Positions 1 to 5,181 of a stretch of 5,181 bases of DNA are shown here, piece after piece. The first letter of the stretch is position 1, and each line of letters begins with the position of its first letter. Location: NCBI GenBank assembly GCA_947311815.1, contig CAMZMA010000289.1, forward strand, positions 1 to 5,181. The letters are read 5' to 3'. Both the position numbers and the translations under genes were made by a program. This stretch comes from an uncultured Flavobacteriaceae bacterium (GTDB lineage Bacteria; Bacteroidota; Bacteroidia; Flavobacteriales; Flavobacteriaceae). The notes beneath the pieces were generated by a model. That model had not been told where the DNA came from. It ran no database searches and worked only from the letters and a program-made list of their open reading frames with translations.

Positions 1-195
1 CACCAACATCACGAGTACAAACATTACATCCATCAGACCACATATTACATCTTGCAGGAACATCACCATATCTTTTATTTTTTCATTATAATTATTATCA
101 TCATTATTAACAGCTGCCTTCTTCTCATCATCTGCAATGTCATTATTGTCCTGTTCTCCATCATCACTTTCACAATCATTATCATGGTTTTCGGT
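1..195 (-). pseudogene. Possible broken coding region: Asp/Asn-rich stretch plus a Cys motif, runs off the left edge
   Basis: Read on the minus strand from 195, one frame is open and very acidic (it includes DNDCESDDGEQDNND and then ADDEKKAAVNNDDNN). It has no start codon and follows a TAG at 196-198. From about position 82 leftwards this frame turns into an unlikely Met/Val-rich run. Another frame instead reads YGDVPARCNMW followed by SDGCNVCTRDVG down to base 2. Adding one A to the A6 run (T6 on the plus strand at 78-83) joins the two: ...NEKNKRYGDVPARC.... A spaced-cysteine segment of the DGCNxC type is known from small secreted proteins, which is why I favour this reading. No function can be named. 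It could be a pseudogene, a sequencing error at a contig end, or low-complexity GAT-repeat DNA that merely looks coding. Confidence 0.3.
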
Positions 196-247
196 CTACA
201 TCATTATTTTCATCGTACTTAATAATTTATCATCAACAAAATCATTA

Positions 248-505
248 TCACCTAAAAAACCGAAACTCATATAGATAATCCACGTCCTCACCGTGATCAC
301 CGCAACTTGTTTCCACCCGGTGAATGCCACTCCAGAACTTCCCAGAATCATCATAATATAATAATTGTGGATTTTCCTTTTGAGAGAGAAATTCAACTTT
401 TTCTCTAATTATTTTTACTTTTCCATAAATAGTATCTTTTTGTTGTGAATAAGATGTTAAGCATAACAAAAATAGAATTAACGTAATAAAATATTTATTT
501 ATCAT
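248..505 (-). CDS. Small secreted protein, probably C-terminally truncated
   Basis: This encodes 85 residues starting at ATG 505. Residues 1-20 form a clear Sec signal peptide: MINK, then a hydrophobic core (YFITLILFLLCL), then a likely cleavage after SYS, leaving QQKDTIYGKV as the mature start. The mature segment with DTIYGKVKIIREKVEFL and NPQLLYYDD resembles, from memory, the N-terminus of a multi-copy family of secreted flavobacterial proteins of unknown function that are usually much longer. That points to truncation, but the family call is recall, not a search. The frame ends just after a T6 run (plus-strand A6, 254-259); dropping one T would carry the reading past the stop into LGDNDFVDDKLL. 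The sequence from about 345 leftwards is visibly less AT-rich than the start of the gene. No Shine-Dalgarno is visible. It may be a real short gene, a truncated paralogue or a frameshifted one. Confidence 0.55.
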   Translation of the reverse strand: MINKYFITLILFLLCLTSYSQQKDTIYGKVKIIREKVEFLSQKENPQLLYYDDSGKFWSGIHRVETSCGDHGEDVDYLYEFRFFR

Positions 506-675
506 AATTCGTGGTTTCTAACAAATTTTTAGTTTGATATCAGAAAACTATAAACGAGTTAATTTATTCAATTCTTTAGTAAAGTTGTTATTTGATTTAG
601 TCAAATGTCCTACAACGTTACAAAAAATAAGGATTCTCCTTTGTTTTTAATTCAGCTAATTTCGTCGAAATAAAT

Positions 676-720
676 AAAAAAATCAAGCCAAATCAGTATT
701 TTTATCTTACTGATTTTTTT
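676..720. terminator. Hairpin terminator region downstream of sppA, with two competing stems
   Basis: A 9-bp perfect stem is formed by AAATCAGTA (690-698) and TACTGATTT (708-716) around a 9-nt loop. On the plus strand it runs straight into a T7 tract (714-720). On the minus strand, the direction of sppA, the transcript can instead form a longer outer stem of 10 bp between 711-720 and 676-685 (AAAAAAATCA with TGATTTTTTT), which ends in U-rich sequence. The position about 115-155 bases after the sppA stop fits transcription termination of sppA. The stems are weak because they are A/T-rich. Confidence 0.5.
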
Positions 721-752
721 GCCATAAACCTATCTACCAACATAAGGTAGGC

Positions 753-776
753 TCGTGATTTTTATAAAAATCACGA
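753..776. repeat. Perfect 24-bp palindrome
   Basis: TCGTGATTTTTA is followed directly by its exact reverse complement TAAAAATCACGA, with no spacer. As RNA it can form a hairpin of about 10 bp with a 4-nt loop. It lies 57-80 bases after the sppA stop on the minus strand. No T-tract follows on either strand, so it is not a classical terminator. It may be a 3'-end stabilising hairpin, part of a tandem termination region with 676-720, or a protein-binding palindrome. Confidence 0.6.
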
Positions 777-832
777 ATTTCTTCCAAGAATTTTCATAAT
801 TAAAAAAGGATAAATTTCTGCCCCAAAAACAC

Positions 833-2578
833 TTATTTTATCTCATATAAAAAAGGCATTCTAGCTTGTATTCCTTTCATTTTTTTTAGTTGCTGTACTT
901 GGTCGTATAATTTAAAAGTTTCATCACCTAAAGCTTCTTTTAAAATTTCGTTTTTAGAAGCCTTCGCAAACGGAAACCCTTTAAAAGCATCTTTAAAATC
1001 TTTTTTGTAATGTGGGTAATTACGTACTCTGTATTTGGTAATATCGGCTAATTTTGCAGCTTCTTTTACCGCATCTTCCAATCCGCCTAAAGCATCTACC
1101 AAACCTAAATTTAGCGCCTCTTTACCAGTCCAAACTCTACCTTGTGCTATTTTATCAACTTGCTCAAAAGTCATGTTTCTGCCTGTTGCAACTCTGTTTA
1201 CAAAAGTTTTGTAAATAAACTCTACACCTTCTTTTGTAACCTCGTAAAACTCTTTAGTAATTGGTTCAAAAGCACTGTAATTAGGGTGCTTATTGGTACT
1301 CACTTGTTCGGCATTTATCCCCATATTAGTTGCTAATTGATGTATGTTTGGTACAGCACCAAATACTCCAATAGAACCCGTAATTGTAGTAGGTTCTGCA
1401 AAAATTTTATTTGCATTACAGGCAATATAATATCCGCCAGAAGCGGCTACATTACCCATAGAAACCACCAAAGGTTTTTCTTTTTTTGTGAGTTCTAATT
1501 CGCGCCAAATAATATCAGAAGCAAGCGCATCTCCACCAGGAGAATTTACACGCAATACAATGGCTTTTATATTTTTATCTTTTCTGGCTTTTTTTAAGGC
1601 TTTGATCATAATTCCTTGTCCTATAACATCTTCATTTCCTTTGCCGTACATAATTTGTCCTTGTGCAAAAATAACAGCAATTTTATTTTTTTCTATGGAT
1701 GAAATTCGCCCTTTTCCAGAAGAAATATAATCGTTAATTGTAATGGTTTTATACGTTTTGCCAACTGCATTTTTAAGTTTTTGCGAATACACATCTTCAT
1801 AAATTGCAGTATCAATTAAATTGTTTTTTTTCGATAAAACAGCGTTTCTTCCTAAAGAATTATCGGCAATTAAATTGAGTTTATCGGTGGTAATATTTCG
1901 ACTTTTAGACACATCTTCTAAAATTTCTGACCAAATAGATTGTAAGAAAGAAGTGGTTTGCTCTCGGTTGGCATCACTCATTTTATTGGTTAAATAAGGC
2001 TCTACAGCGCTTTTGTATTTTCCGTGTCTAATCACCTCCATTTTAATACCATATTTATCTTCAAAATCTTTATAATAAAGTATTTCTGCGTTTAAACCTT
2101 TAAAATTGATTGCTCCAATGGGGTTTAAAAATAACGAATCGGCTACAGAGCTCAAATAGTAGTTTTTTTGGTCATAAACATCAGCAAAAGCATACACAAA
2201 TTTACCAGATTCTTTAAACTCTTCTACTTTGTTTCTAATGGCTTGTATTTGTGCGACACCTCCAAAAATGGTGTAATTTTTAATGCTAATTCCTTTAATA
2301 TTTTTATCGGTTTTTGCATTTTCAATCGCATTAATAATTGCATTTAGTCCTAGTTTTTCATCGGCTAAATCTAAAAATTCTTCAATCGGATCGTTAGATT
2401 TTGGTGCGTAATCTTTTATAGGGATACTAAGGTCTAACTCTAAAACAGAATTTGGTTTTACCGTTACTTTGTTGCCATCGCCAAAGGCAGAAGCAATCAA
2501 AGCAAAAAGCATAAAAAGTAAAAATAAAGCGATAAAAAATCCAAGAATGGATGCTAATAAATTGCGTAAAAATTTCAT
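833..2578 (-). CDS. sppA: Signal peptide peptidase SppA, 67K type (protease IV)
   Basis: This is a membrane-anchored serine protease that degrades signal peptides left in the membrane after secretion (family S49). It has 581 residues, close to the usual length of the long two-domain form. Residues about 7-30 are one strongly hydrophobic segment (ILGFFIALFLLFMLFALIA), the N-terminal anchor; the rest should face the periplasm. The N-terminal domain carries the catalytic lysine in HGKYKSAVEP (Lys189, matching Lys209 of E. coli SppA). The C-terminal domain has RVNSPGGD (343-350) and the nucleophile in AASGGYYI (Ser380, matching E. coli Ser409), followed by TITGSIGVFG. Both catalytic residues are present, so the enzyme looks active. 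The ATG at 2578 is the natural start, placing the anchor at the extreme N-terminus. No Shine-Dalgarno is seen. The gene lies 60 bp downstream of a lipoprotein gene on the same strand and probably has its own promoter in that gap. A hairpin region follows. Confidence 0.97.
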   Translation of the reverse strand: MKFLRNLLASILGFFIALFLLFMLFALIASAFGDGNKVTVKPNSVLELDLSIPIKDYAPKSNDPIEEFLDLADEKLGLNAIINAIENAKTDKNIKGISIKNYTIFGGVAQIQAIRNKVEEFKESGKFVYAFADVYDQKNYYLSSVADSLFLNPIGAINFKGLNAEILYYKDFEDKYGIKMEVIRHGKYKSAVEPYLTNKMSDANREQTTSFLQSIWSEILEDVSKSRNITTDKLNLIADNSLGRNAVLSKKNNLIDTAIYEDVYSQKLKNAVGKTYKTITINDYISSGKGRISSIEKNKIAVIFAQGQIMYGKGNEDVIGQGIMIKALKKARKDKNIKAIVLRVNSPGGDALASDIIWRELELTKKEKPLVVSMGNVAASGGYYIACNANKIFAEPTTITGSIGVFGAVPNIHQLATNMGINAEQVSTNKHPNYSAFEPITKEFYEVTKEGVEFIYKTFVNRVATGRNMTFEQVDKIAQGRVWTGKEALNLGLVDALGGLEDAVKEAAKLADITKYRVRNYPHYKKDFKDAFKGFPFAKASKNEILKEALGDETFKLYDQVQQLKKMKGIQARMPFLYEIK

Positions 2579-2602
2579 TTCTTAAATTGATAAGTTAAGC
2601 AA

Positions 2603-2610
2603 CAAAACTA
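2603..2610 (-). promoter_or_regulatory. Candidate -7 box of the sppA promoter
   Basis: On the minus strand the sequence TAGTTTTG matches the Bacteroidota -7 consensus TAnnTTTG exactly. It lies 24 bases upstream of the sppA ATG, implying a short 5' leader of roughly 15-20 nt. The expected -33 TTG element is not clear; only a TTTTC stands about 17 nt upstream. It sits in the 60-bp gap after the lipoprotein gene, which suggests that sppA can be transcribed separately. Confidence 0.4.
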
Positions 2611-2638
2611 CGCATTTTTTAGATTAGAAAATAGTGAA

Positions 2639-3046
2639 TTACCGCAATCTCATTTTGTATTTGCGTTGTGCAAACTCAAAATAATTAAAAAGTTTGTAAT
2701 TTACATCGTAGCCATAATCGGTATTTAAGTCGTAATCTATAACGTTTTCATAAATATTTGGGTTGTACGCTTGCGGATTTCGTACTCTGTAATTCCATGC
2801 GTTTACATAAAATCGATTTTTATTTTCTAAGTAGTTTTGAGAGTAAAAACCAACAGGTTTTGCAATGGTATTTAGGTACAAATTAAACCCGATATCAATA
2901 ATAATTATTTCGTATTGCAAGCTATCATTGGCAATAACTACAGGTTCTTCTTTTTGCGAATTGTTGTTTTTTATAGGTGATGAGCCGCAGGACCAAACCA
3001 ATAGTACAATAGAAAATAAGAGTAGTAATTGTTTTAAAGTTTTCAT
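2639..3046 (-). CDS. Small lipoprotein, DUF6146-like
   Basis: This is a 135-residue predicted envelope lipoprotein of unknown function. MKTLKQ is followed by a hydrophobic core (LLLLFSIVLLV) and the lipobox VWSC, with Cys20 as the lipidated residue. No acidic residue directly follows the Cys (CGSSPIKNN), so I see no obvious surface-export signal. The mature part has NDSLQYEIIIIDIGF, then KPVGFYSQNYLENKN, then NIYENVIDYDLNTDYGYDVNY near the C-terminus. These segments match my memory of the DUF6146 family common in Flavobacteriaceae. I place the start at ATG 3046: extending two codons upstream would use a TTG at 3050-3052 and adds nothing to the signal peptide. It is transcribed in the same direction as sppA, 60 bp upstream of it, and divergently from tag. 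Being a lipoprotein gene it shares only the envelope location with SppA; a functional link is not shown. Confidence 0.85.
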   Translation of the reverse strand: MKTLKQLLLLFSIVLLVWSCGSSPIKNNNSQKEEPVVIANDSLQYEIIIIDIGFNLYLNTIAKPVGFYSQNYLENKNRFYVNAWNYRVRNPQAYNPNIYENVIDYDLNTDYGYDVNYKLFNYFEFAQRKYKMRLR

Positions 3047-3149
3047 AATCAATATCTTTTACGATTAGTAAAGTTGCAAAAATTATTCCAATTTTAATAG
3101 CTTATTTGTTGTTTTAACACTAATTTTCGGTTTTTAAAAATCAAAAGAA
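3047..3149. promoter_or_regulatory. Divergent intergenic region between the lipoprotein gene and tag
   Basis: These 103 bases must hold the promoters for both divergent genes. For the leftward gene, TAATTTTTG (minus strand, 3077-3085) fits TA-N3-TTTG and lies about 30 bases upstream of its ATG. For tag, TAATTTTC at 3121-3128 is a one-mismatch -7 candidate about 20 bases upstream of the ATG. Neither has a convincing -33 TTG at the right distance, and the region is so AT-rich that such matches arise easily by chance. Confidence 0.3.
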
Positions 3150-3716
3150 ATGAAAAAAAGATGTTTTTGGGTGGGTAATGACCCGTTATATATTGCGTAT
3201 CATGATACAGAATGGGGTGTACCAGTATATGATGATGCAAAGTTATTTGAGTTTTTAATTTTAGAAACTTTTCAAGCAGGTTTAAGTTGGATAACTGTAC
3301 TTAAAAAACGAGAAAATTTCAGAAAAGCATTCGATAATTTTGACTATCAAAAAATAGCAAAATACGATGATAAAAAATACGAAAATTTGTTGCAAGATGC
3401 GGGCATTATCAGAAATAAATTGAAAATAAAAGCCACCATTTCGAATGCGCAAAATTTTATGAAAGTTCAAGAAGAATTTGGCTCATTTTCTAAATATATT
3501 TGGGCTTTTACCGATGGAAAACCAATTAAAAATTCGTTTAAAAAAAGAGAAGATGTACCTGCAACCACTGATTTGTCAGACAAATTGTCTAAAGATTTAA
3601 AAAAACGAGGATTTAAGTTTGTTGGTTCCACCGTAATATATGCACACATGCAAGCAACAGGAATGGTAAATGACCACACAACCGATTGTTTTAGATATTC
3701 AGAGGTGTCATATTAA
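3150..3716 (+). CDS. tag: DNA-3-methyladenine glycosylase I
   Basis: This base-excision repair enzyme removes 3-methyladenine from alkylated DNA in the cytoplasm. It is 188 residues long, essentially the length of E. coli Tag. The N-terminus RCFWVGNDPLYIAYHDTEWG and the following LETFQAGLSWITVLKKREN are close to the E. coli protein. The structural zinc site is complete: Cys5 and His18 at the N-terminus, His176 and Cys180 in VNDHTTDC at the C-terminus. The base-binding residues Glu39 and Trp47 (E. coli Glu38 and Trp46) are present. QDAGIIRN (82-89) and KKRGFKFVGST (151-161) are further family hallmarks. The start at ATG 3150 puts Cys5 where the family expects it. There is no strong ribosome binding site, as usual for Bacteroidota. 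A DPP III gene follows 54 bp downstream on the same strand but has its own candidate promoter. No Ada-type adaptive-response gene is visible nearby. Confidence 0.97.
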   Translation: MKKRCFWVGNDPLYIAYHDTEWGVPVYDDAKLFEFLILETFQAGLSWITVLKKRENFRKAFDNFDYQKIAKYDDKKYENLLQDAGIIRNKLKIKATISNAQNFMKVQEEFGSFSKYIWAFTDGKPIKNSFKKREDVPATTDLSDKLSKDLKKRGFKFVGSTVIYAHMQATGMVNDHTTDCFRYSEVSY

Positions 3717-3728
3717 TCGTAAAATTCG

Positions 3729-3736
3729 TATATTTA
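3729..3736 (+). promoter_or_regulatory. Candidate -7 box of the DPP III gene; helps choose its start
   Basis: TATATTTA differs from the Bacteroidota -7 consensus TAnnTTTG only in the last base, and it lies in the 54-bp gap after tag. I find no clear -33 TTG. If it is used, transcription starts near 3742. That leaves only about 5 nt before the in-frame ATG at 3747 but about 30 nt before the ATG at 3771, which favours 3771 as the translation start. Confidence 0.4.
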
Positions 3737-3770
3737 GCCACCGAAAATGAACATTACTAAATTAAAACAA

Positions 3771-5181
3771 ATGAAATTAAAATCAATTATTTTATCAATT
3801 TTCCTAGCAGTAATCATTACTTCTTGTGCTGTTGATAAGAAAAAAGACGATGTAGCAATTAAAGACAATAAATTTGAAACTTTTGTAGAGCAATTTGCAG
3901 ACATTAAAGTATTACGCTATCAAATTCCAGGATTTGACCAATTAACCTTAAAAGAACAAAAGCTCGTATTTTACTTAACCCAAGCAGGTTTGGCAGGTAG
4001 AGATATTATGTGGGATCAGAATTATCGTTACAATTTAAAAATTAGAAAAGCTTTAGAGAGAATCAATAAAAAATTTAAAGGCGATAGAAAATCAGACGAT
4101 TTTAAAGCTTTTAAAACCTATTTAAAACGCGTGTGGTTTTCTAACGGAATTCATCATCATTATTCAAATGATAAAATAAAACCAGGTTTTTCTAGAGAAT
4201 ATTTTGAAGATGTGCTGCTTAAAAAATCACGAGGTGCAGATTTACCAAGAAAAATTATAGATGTATTGTTTAATGATGCGGATAACAAAAAAGTAAATAA
4301 AAAAGGAGGAATTGATAATGTATTGTCATCAGCAATTAATTTTTATGACCCAGATATTACCGATAAAGAAGTGGCAGATTTTTACAAAACTGCTTATAAA
4401 GGGCCTAAAGACCAACCTATTGAAGCAGGATTGAATTCAAAACTGGTAAGAAAAGACGGAAAATTGGTTGAAAAAGTTTGGAAATCTGGCGGAATGTACG
4501 GGAAAGCCATCGATCAAATAGTTGGTTGGTTAACAAAAGCCAAAGAAGTTGCCGAAAATGATAAACAAGCTAATGCATTAGGCTTGTTAATTGAATATTA
4601 CAAAACAGGAAGTTTAGATGTTTGGGATCAATATAACATTGCTTGGGCAACATCAACCGAAGGAAATGTAGATTTGATTAATGGTTTTATTGAAGTCTAT
4701 AATGATCCGAAAGGATATAGAGGTTCTTACGAAACCGTGGTACAAGTAAAGGATTTTGATATGTCTAAAAAAATGGCTGTAGTTTCTAAAAATGCACAAT
4801 GGTTTGAAGATCATTCGCCAATAGATGACAACCATAAAAAAAAGAATGTAGTTGGTGTTACTTATAAAGTGGTAAATGTGGCTGGAGAAGCAGGCGATTC
4901 ATCACCAAGTACACCCATCGGAGTAAATTTACCTAATAACAATTGGATTCGCCAACATCACGGTTCTAAATCGGTTTCTTTAGGAAATATTATTAAATCC
5001 TATGCAAATGCAGGTGGTAGCGGACGCTTAAAAGAGTTTGCATATTCTGATGAAGAAGTTGCTTTAGAAGAAGAATACGGTGGTTTGGCAGATAAAATGC
5101 ACACCGCGTTACACGAAGTAATTGGGCACGCATCTGGGTTGATTAACAAAGGGGTTGGGCAACCAAAAGAAACGCTGCAAA
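3771..5181 (+). CDS. Dipeptidyl peptidase III family lipoprotein (M49 zinc peptidase), 3' end outside the window
   Basis: This zinc exopeptidase releases dipeptides from the N-termini of peptides. The 470 codons present are open to the edge with no stop; family members in Bacteroidota have about 670-700 residues, so roughly the last third is missing. Residues 1-19 form a lipoprotein signal (MKLKSIILSIFLAVIITSC, Cys19 lipidated), followed by AVDKKKDD. Family landmarks in order are ADIKVLRYQIPGF, GRDIMWDQNYRYNL (76-89), GVNLPNNNWIRQ (384-395), KSVSLGN (400-406), LADKMHTALH and the zinc hexapeptide HEVIGH (448-453; His448 and His453 bind zinc, Glu449 is catalytic). The hexapeptide position equals the one I recall for the Bacteroides thetaiotaomicron enzyme. 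The third zinc ligand, in an EExxAD-type motif, would lie beyond the edge. An ATG eight codons upstream (3747) is in frame but only lengthens the region before the signal peptide. The signal predicts membrane attachment, unlike the cytosolic eukaryotic enzymes. Confidence 0.93.
   Translation, partial: MKLKSIILSIFLAVIITSCAVDKKKDDVAIKDNKFETFVEQFADIKVLRYQIPGFDQLTLKEQKLVFYLTQAGLAGRDIMWDQNYRYNLKIRKALERINKKFKGDRKSDDFKAFKTYLKRVWFSNGIHHHYSNDKIKPGFSREYFEDVLLKKSRGADLPRKIIDVLFNDADNKKVNKKGGIDNVLSSAINFYDPDITDKEVADFYKTAYKGPKDQPIEAGLNSKLVRKDGKLVEKVWKSGGMYGKAIDQIVGWLTKAKEVAENDKQANALGLLIEYYKTGSLDVWDQYNIAWATSTEGNVDLINGFIEVYNDPKGYRGSYETVVQVKDFDMSKKMAVVSKNAQWFEDHSPIDDNHKKKNVVGVTYKVVNVAGEAGDSSPSTPIGVNLPNNNWIRQHHGSKSVSLGNIIKSYANAGGSGRLKEFAYSDEEVALEEEYGGLADKMHTALHEVIGHASGLINKGVGQPKETLQ

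Larger units (their letters stand above)
506..832. other. Gene-free region between sppA and the small secreted-protein gene
   Basis: I see no credible coding frame on either strand in these 327 bases. They hold the terminator-like hairpin (676-720) and the perfect palindrome (753-776), listed separately. There is also a weak 5-bp hairpin (aagga/tcctt, 629-641) next to A- and T-runs. A minus-strand stretch at 609-626 contains TTTGTAACGTTGTAGG, and next to it is a 6-bp inverted repeat (ATTTGA, 5-nt spacer, TCAAAT, 590-606). The last two lie about 85-120 bases upstream of the 505 start codon, so they may be promoter or operator material for that gene. I cannot assign a -33/-7 pair with confidence. 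Confidence 0.5.

Noticed and set aside
61..215. Clustered ATC/ATT repeats resembling a microsatellite or CRISPR-like array
   Set aside because: Units are 3 bp and irregular, with no constant repeat or unique spacers. They fit an Asp/Asn-rich coding strand better.
1..222. Plus-strand open frame rich in Ile, His and Phe, open from the left edge to a TAA at about 220
   Set aside because: Its hydrophobic Ile/Leu run is simply the complement of the GAT-rich strand (ATC repeats); no start or recognisable motif is present.
196..396. Minus-strand open frame of 66 codons beginning IVM/MNF-like and overlapping the small secreted-protein gene
   Set aside because: It overlaps the signal-peptide-bearing frame almost fully, has no signal or family features, and only its left end (GDNDF...) is of interest as part of the frameshift hypothesis.
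1142..1730. Two plus-strand open frames antisense to sppA (1142-1336 and 1488-1730)
   Set aside because: They lie wholly inside a well-supported conserved gene and encode low-complexity Phe/Ile-rich sequence.
3047..3052. Upstream TTG start for the lipoprotein gene (two extra residues)
   Set aside because: The ATG at 3044-3046 immediately precedes a standard MKTLKQ signal-peptide start; a TTG start is rare and adds nothing.
2865..3068. Plus-strand open frame antisense to the lipoprotein gene
   Set aside because: It is a shadow of the lipoprotein coding sequence with no features of its own.
3282..3679. Two minus-strand open frames antisense to tag
   Set aside because: tag is complete with all zinc ligands; the antisense frames are low-complexity shadows.
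3747..3770. Upstream in-frame ATG for the DPP III gene (eight extra residues)
   Set aside because: It would sit about 5 nt after the predicted transcription start and give an unusually long pre-signal segment. Starting at 3771 also puts the hexapeptide at the position recalled for the Bacteroides enzyme.
4653..4835. Minus-strand open frame antisense to the DPP III gene
   Set aside because: It lies inside a conserved peptidase frame and has no recognisable features.

Overview
The window looks like a piece of chromosome from an AT-rich marine-type member of the Flavobacteriaceae (Bacteroidota; Polaribacter/Tenacibaculum-like). The evidence is the low-GC codon use (AAA, AAT, TTA, GAA dominate), the near absence of Shine-Dalgarno sequences, TAnnTTTG-type -7 promoter boxes, and proteins that resemble Bacteroidota families. 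The genus is inferred, not demonstrated.

Left part (1-832). This is the least ordinary stretch. A short minus-strand gene (248-505) encodes a secreted or envelope protein of 85 residues that appears to be cut short at a homopolymer run. Beyond it, to the left edge, minus-strand sequence codes for an Asp/Asn-rich stretch and then a cysteine motif (DGCNVC), but only if the frame changes at several homopolymers. I read it as a broken or mis-sequenced gene running off the window. Between 506 and 832 I see no gene, only hairpins: a terminator-like element at 676-720 and a perfect 24-bp palindrome at 753-776.

Middle part (833-3046, minus strand). sppA encodes a full-length 67K-type signal peptide peptidase with both catalytic residues present. 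Upstream of it, and co-directional, is a small lipoprotein gene resembling DUF6146. The 60-bp gap between them contains a good -7 box, so sppA probably has its own promoter.

Right part (3150-5181, plus strand). tag (3-methyladenine DNA glycosylase I, complete zinc site) is divergent from the lipoprotein gene. After 54 bp comes an M49-family dipeptidyl peptidase III that runs off the right edge with no stop codon. It has a lipoprotein signal peptide and the zinc hexapeptide HEVIGH.

Functionally these are housekeeping genes: membrane proteolysis of leftover signal peptides, an envelope lipoprotein, alkylation repair and envelope peptide degradation. I found no convincing new multi-gene system. 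The points most worth checking are the broken coding region at the left edge and the envelope-targeted DPP III.
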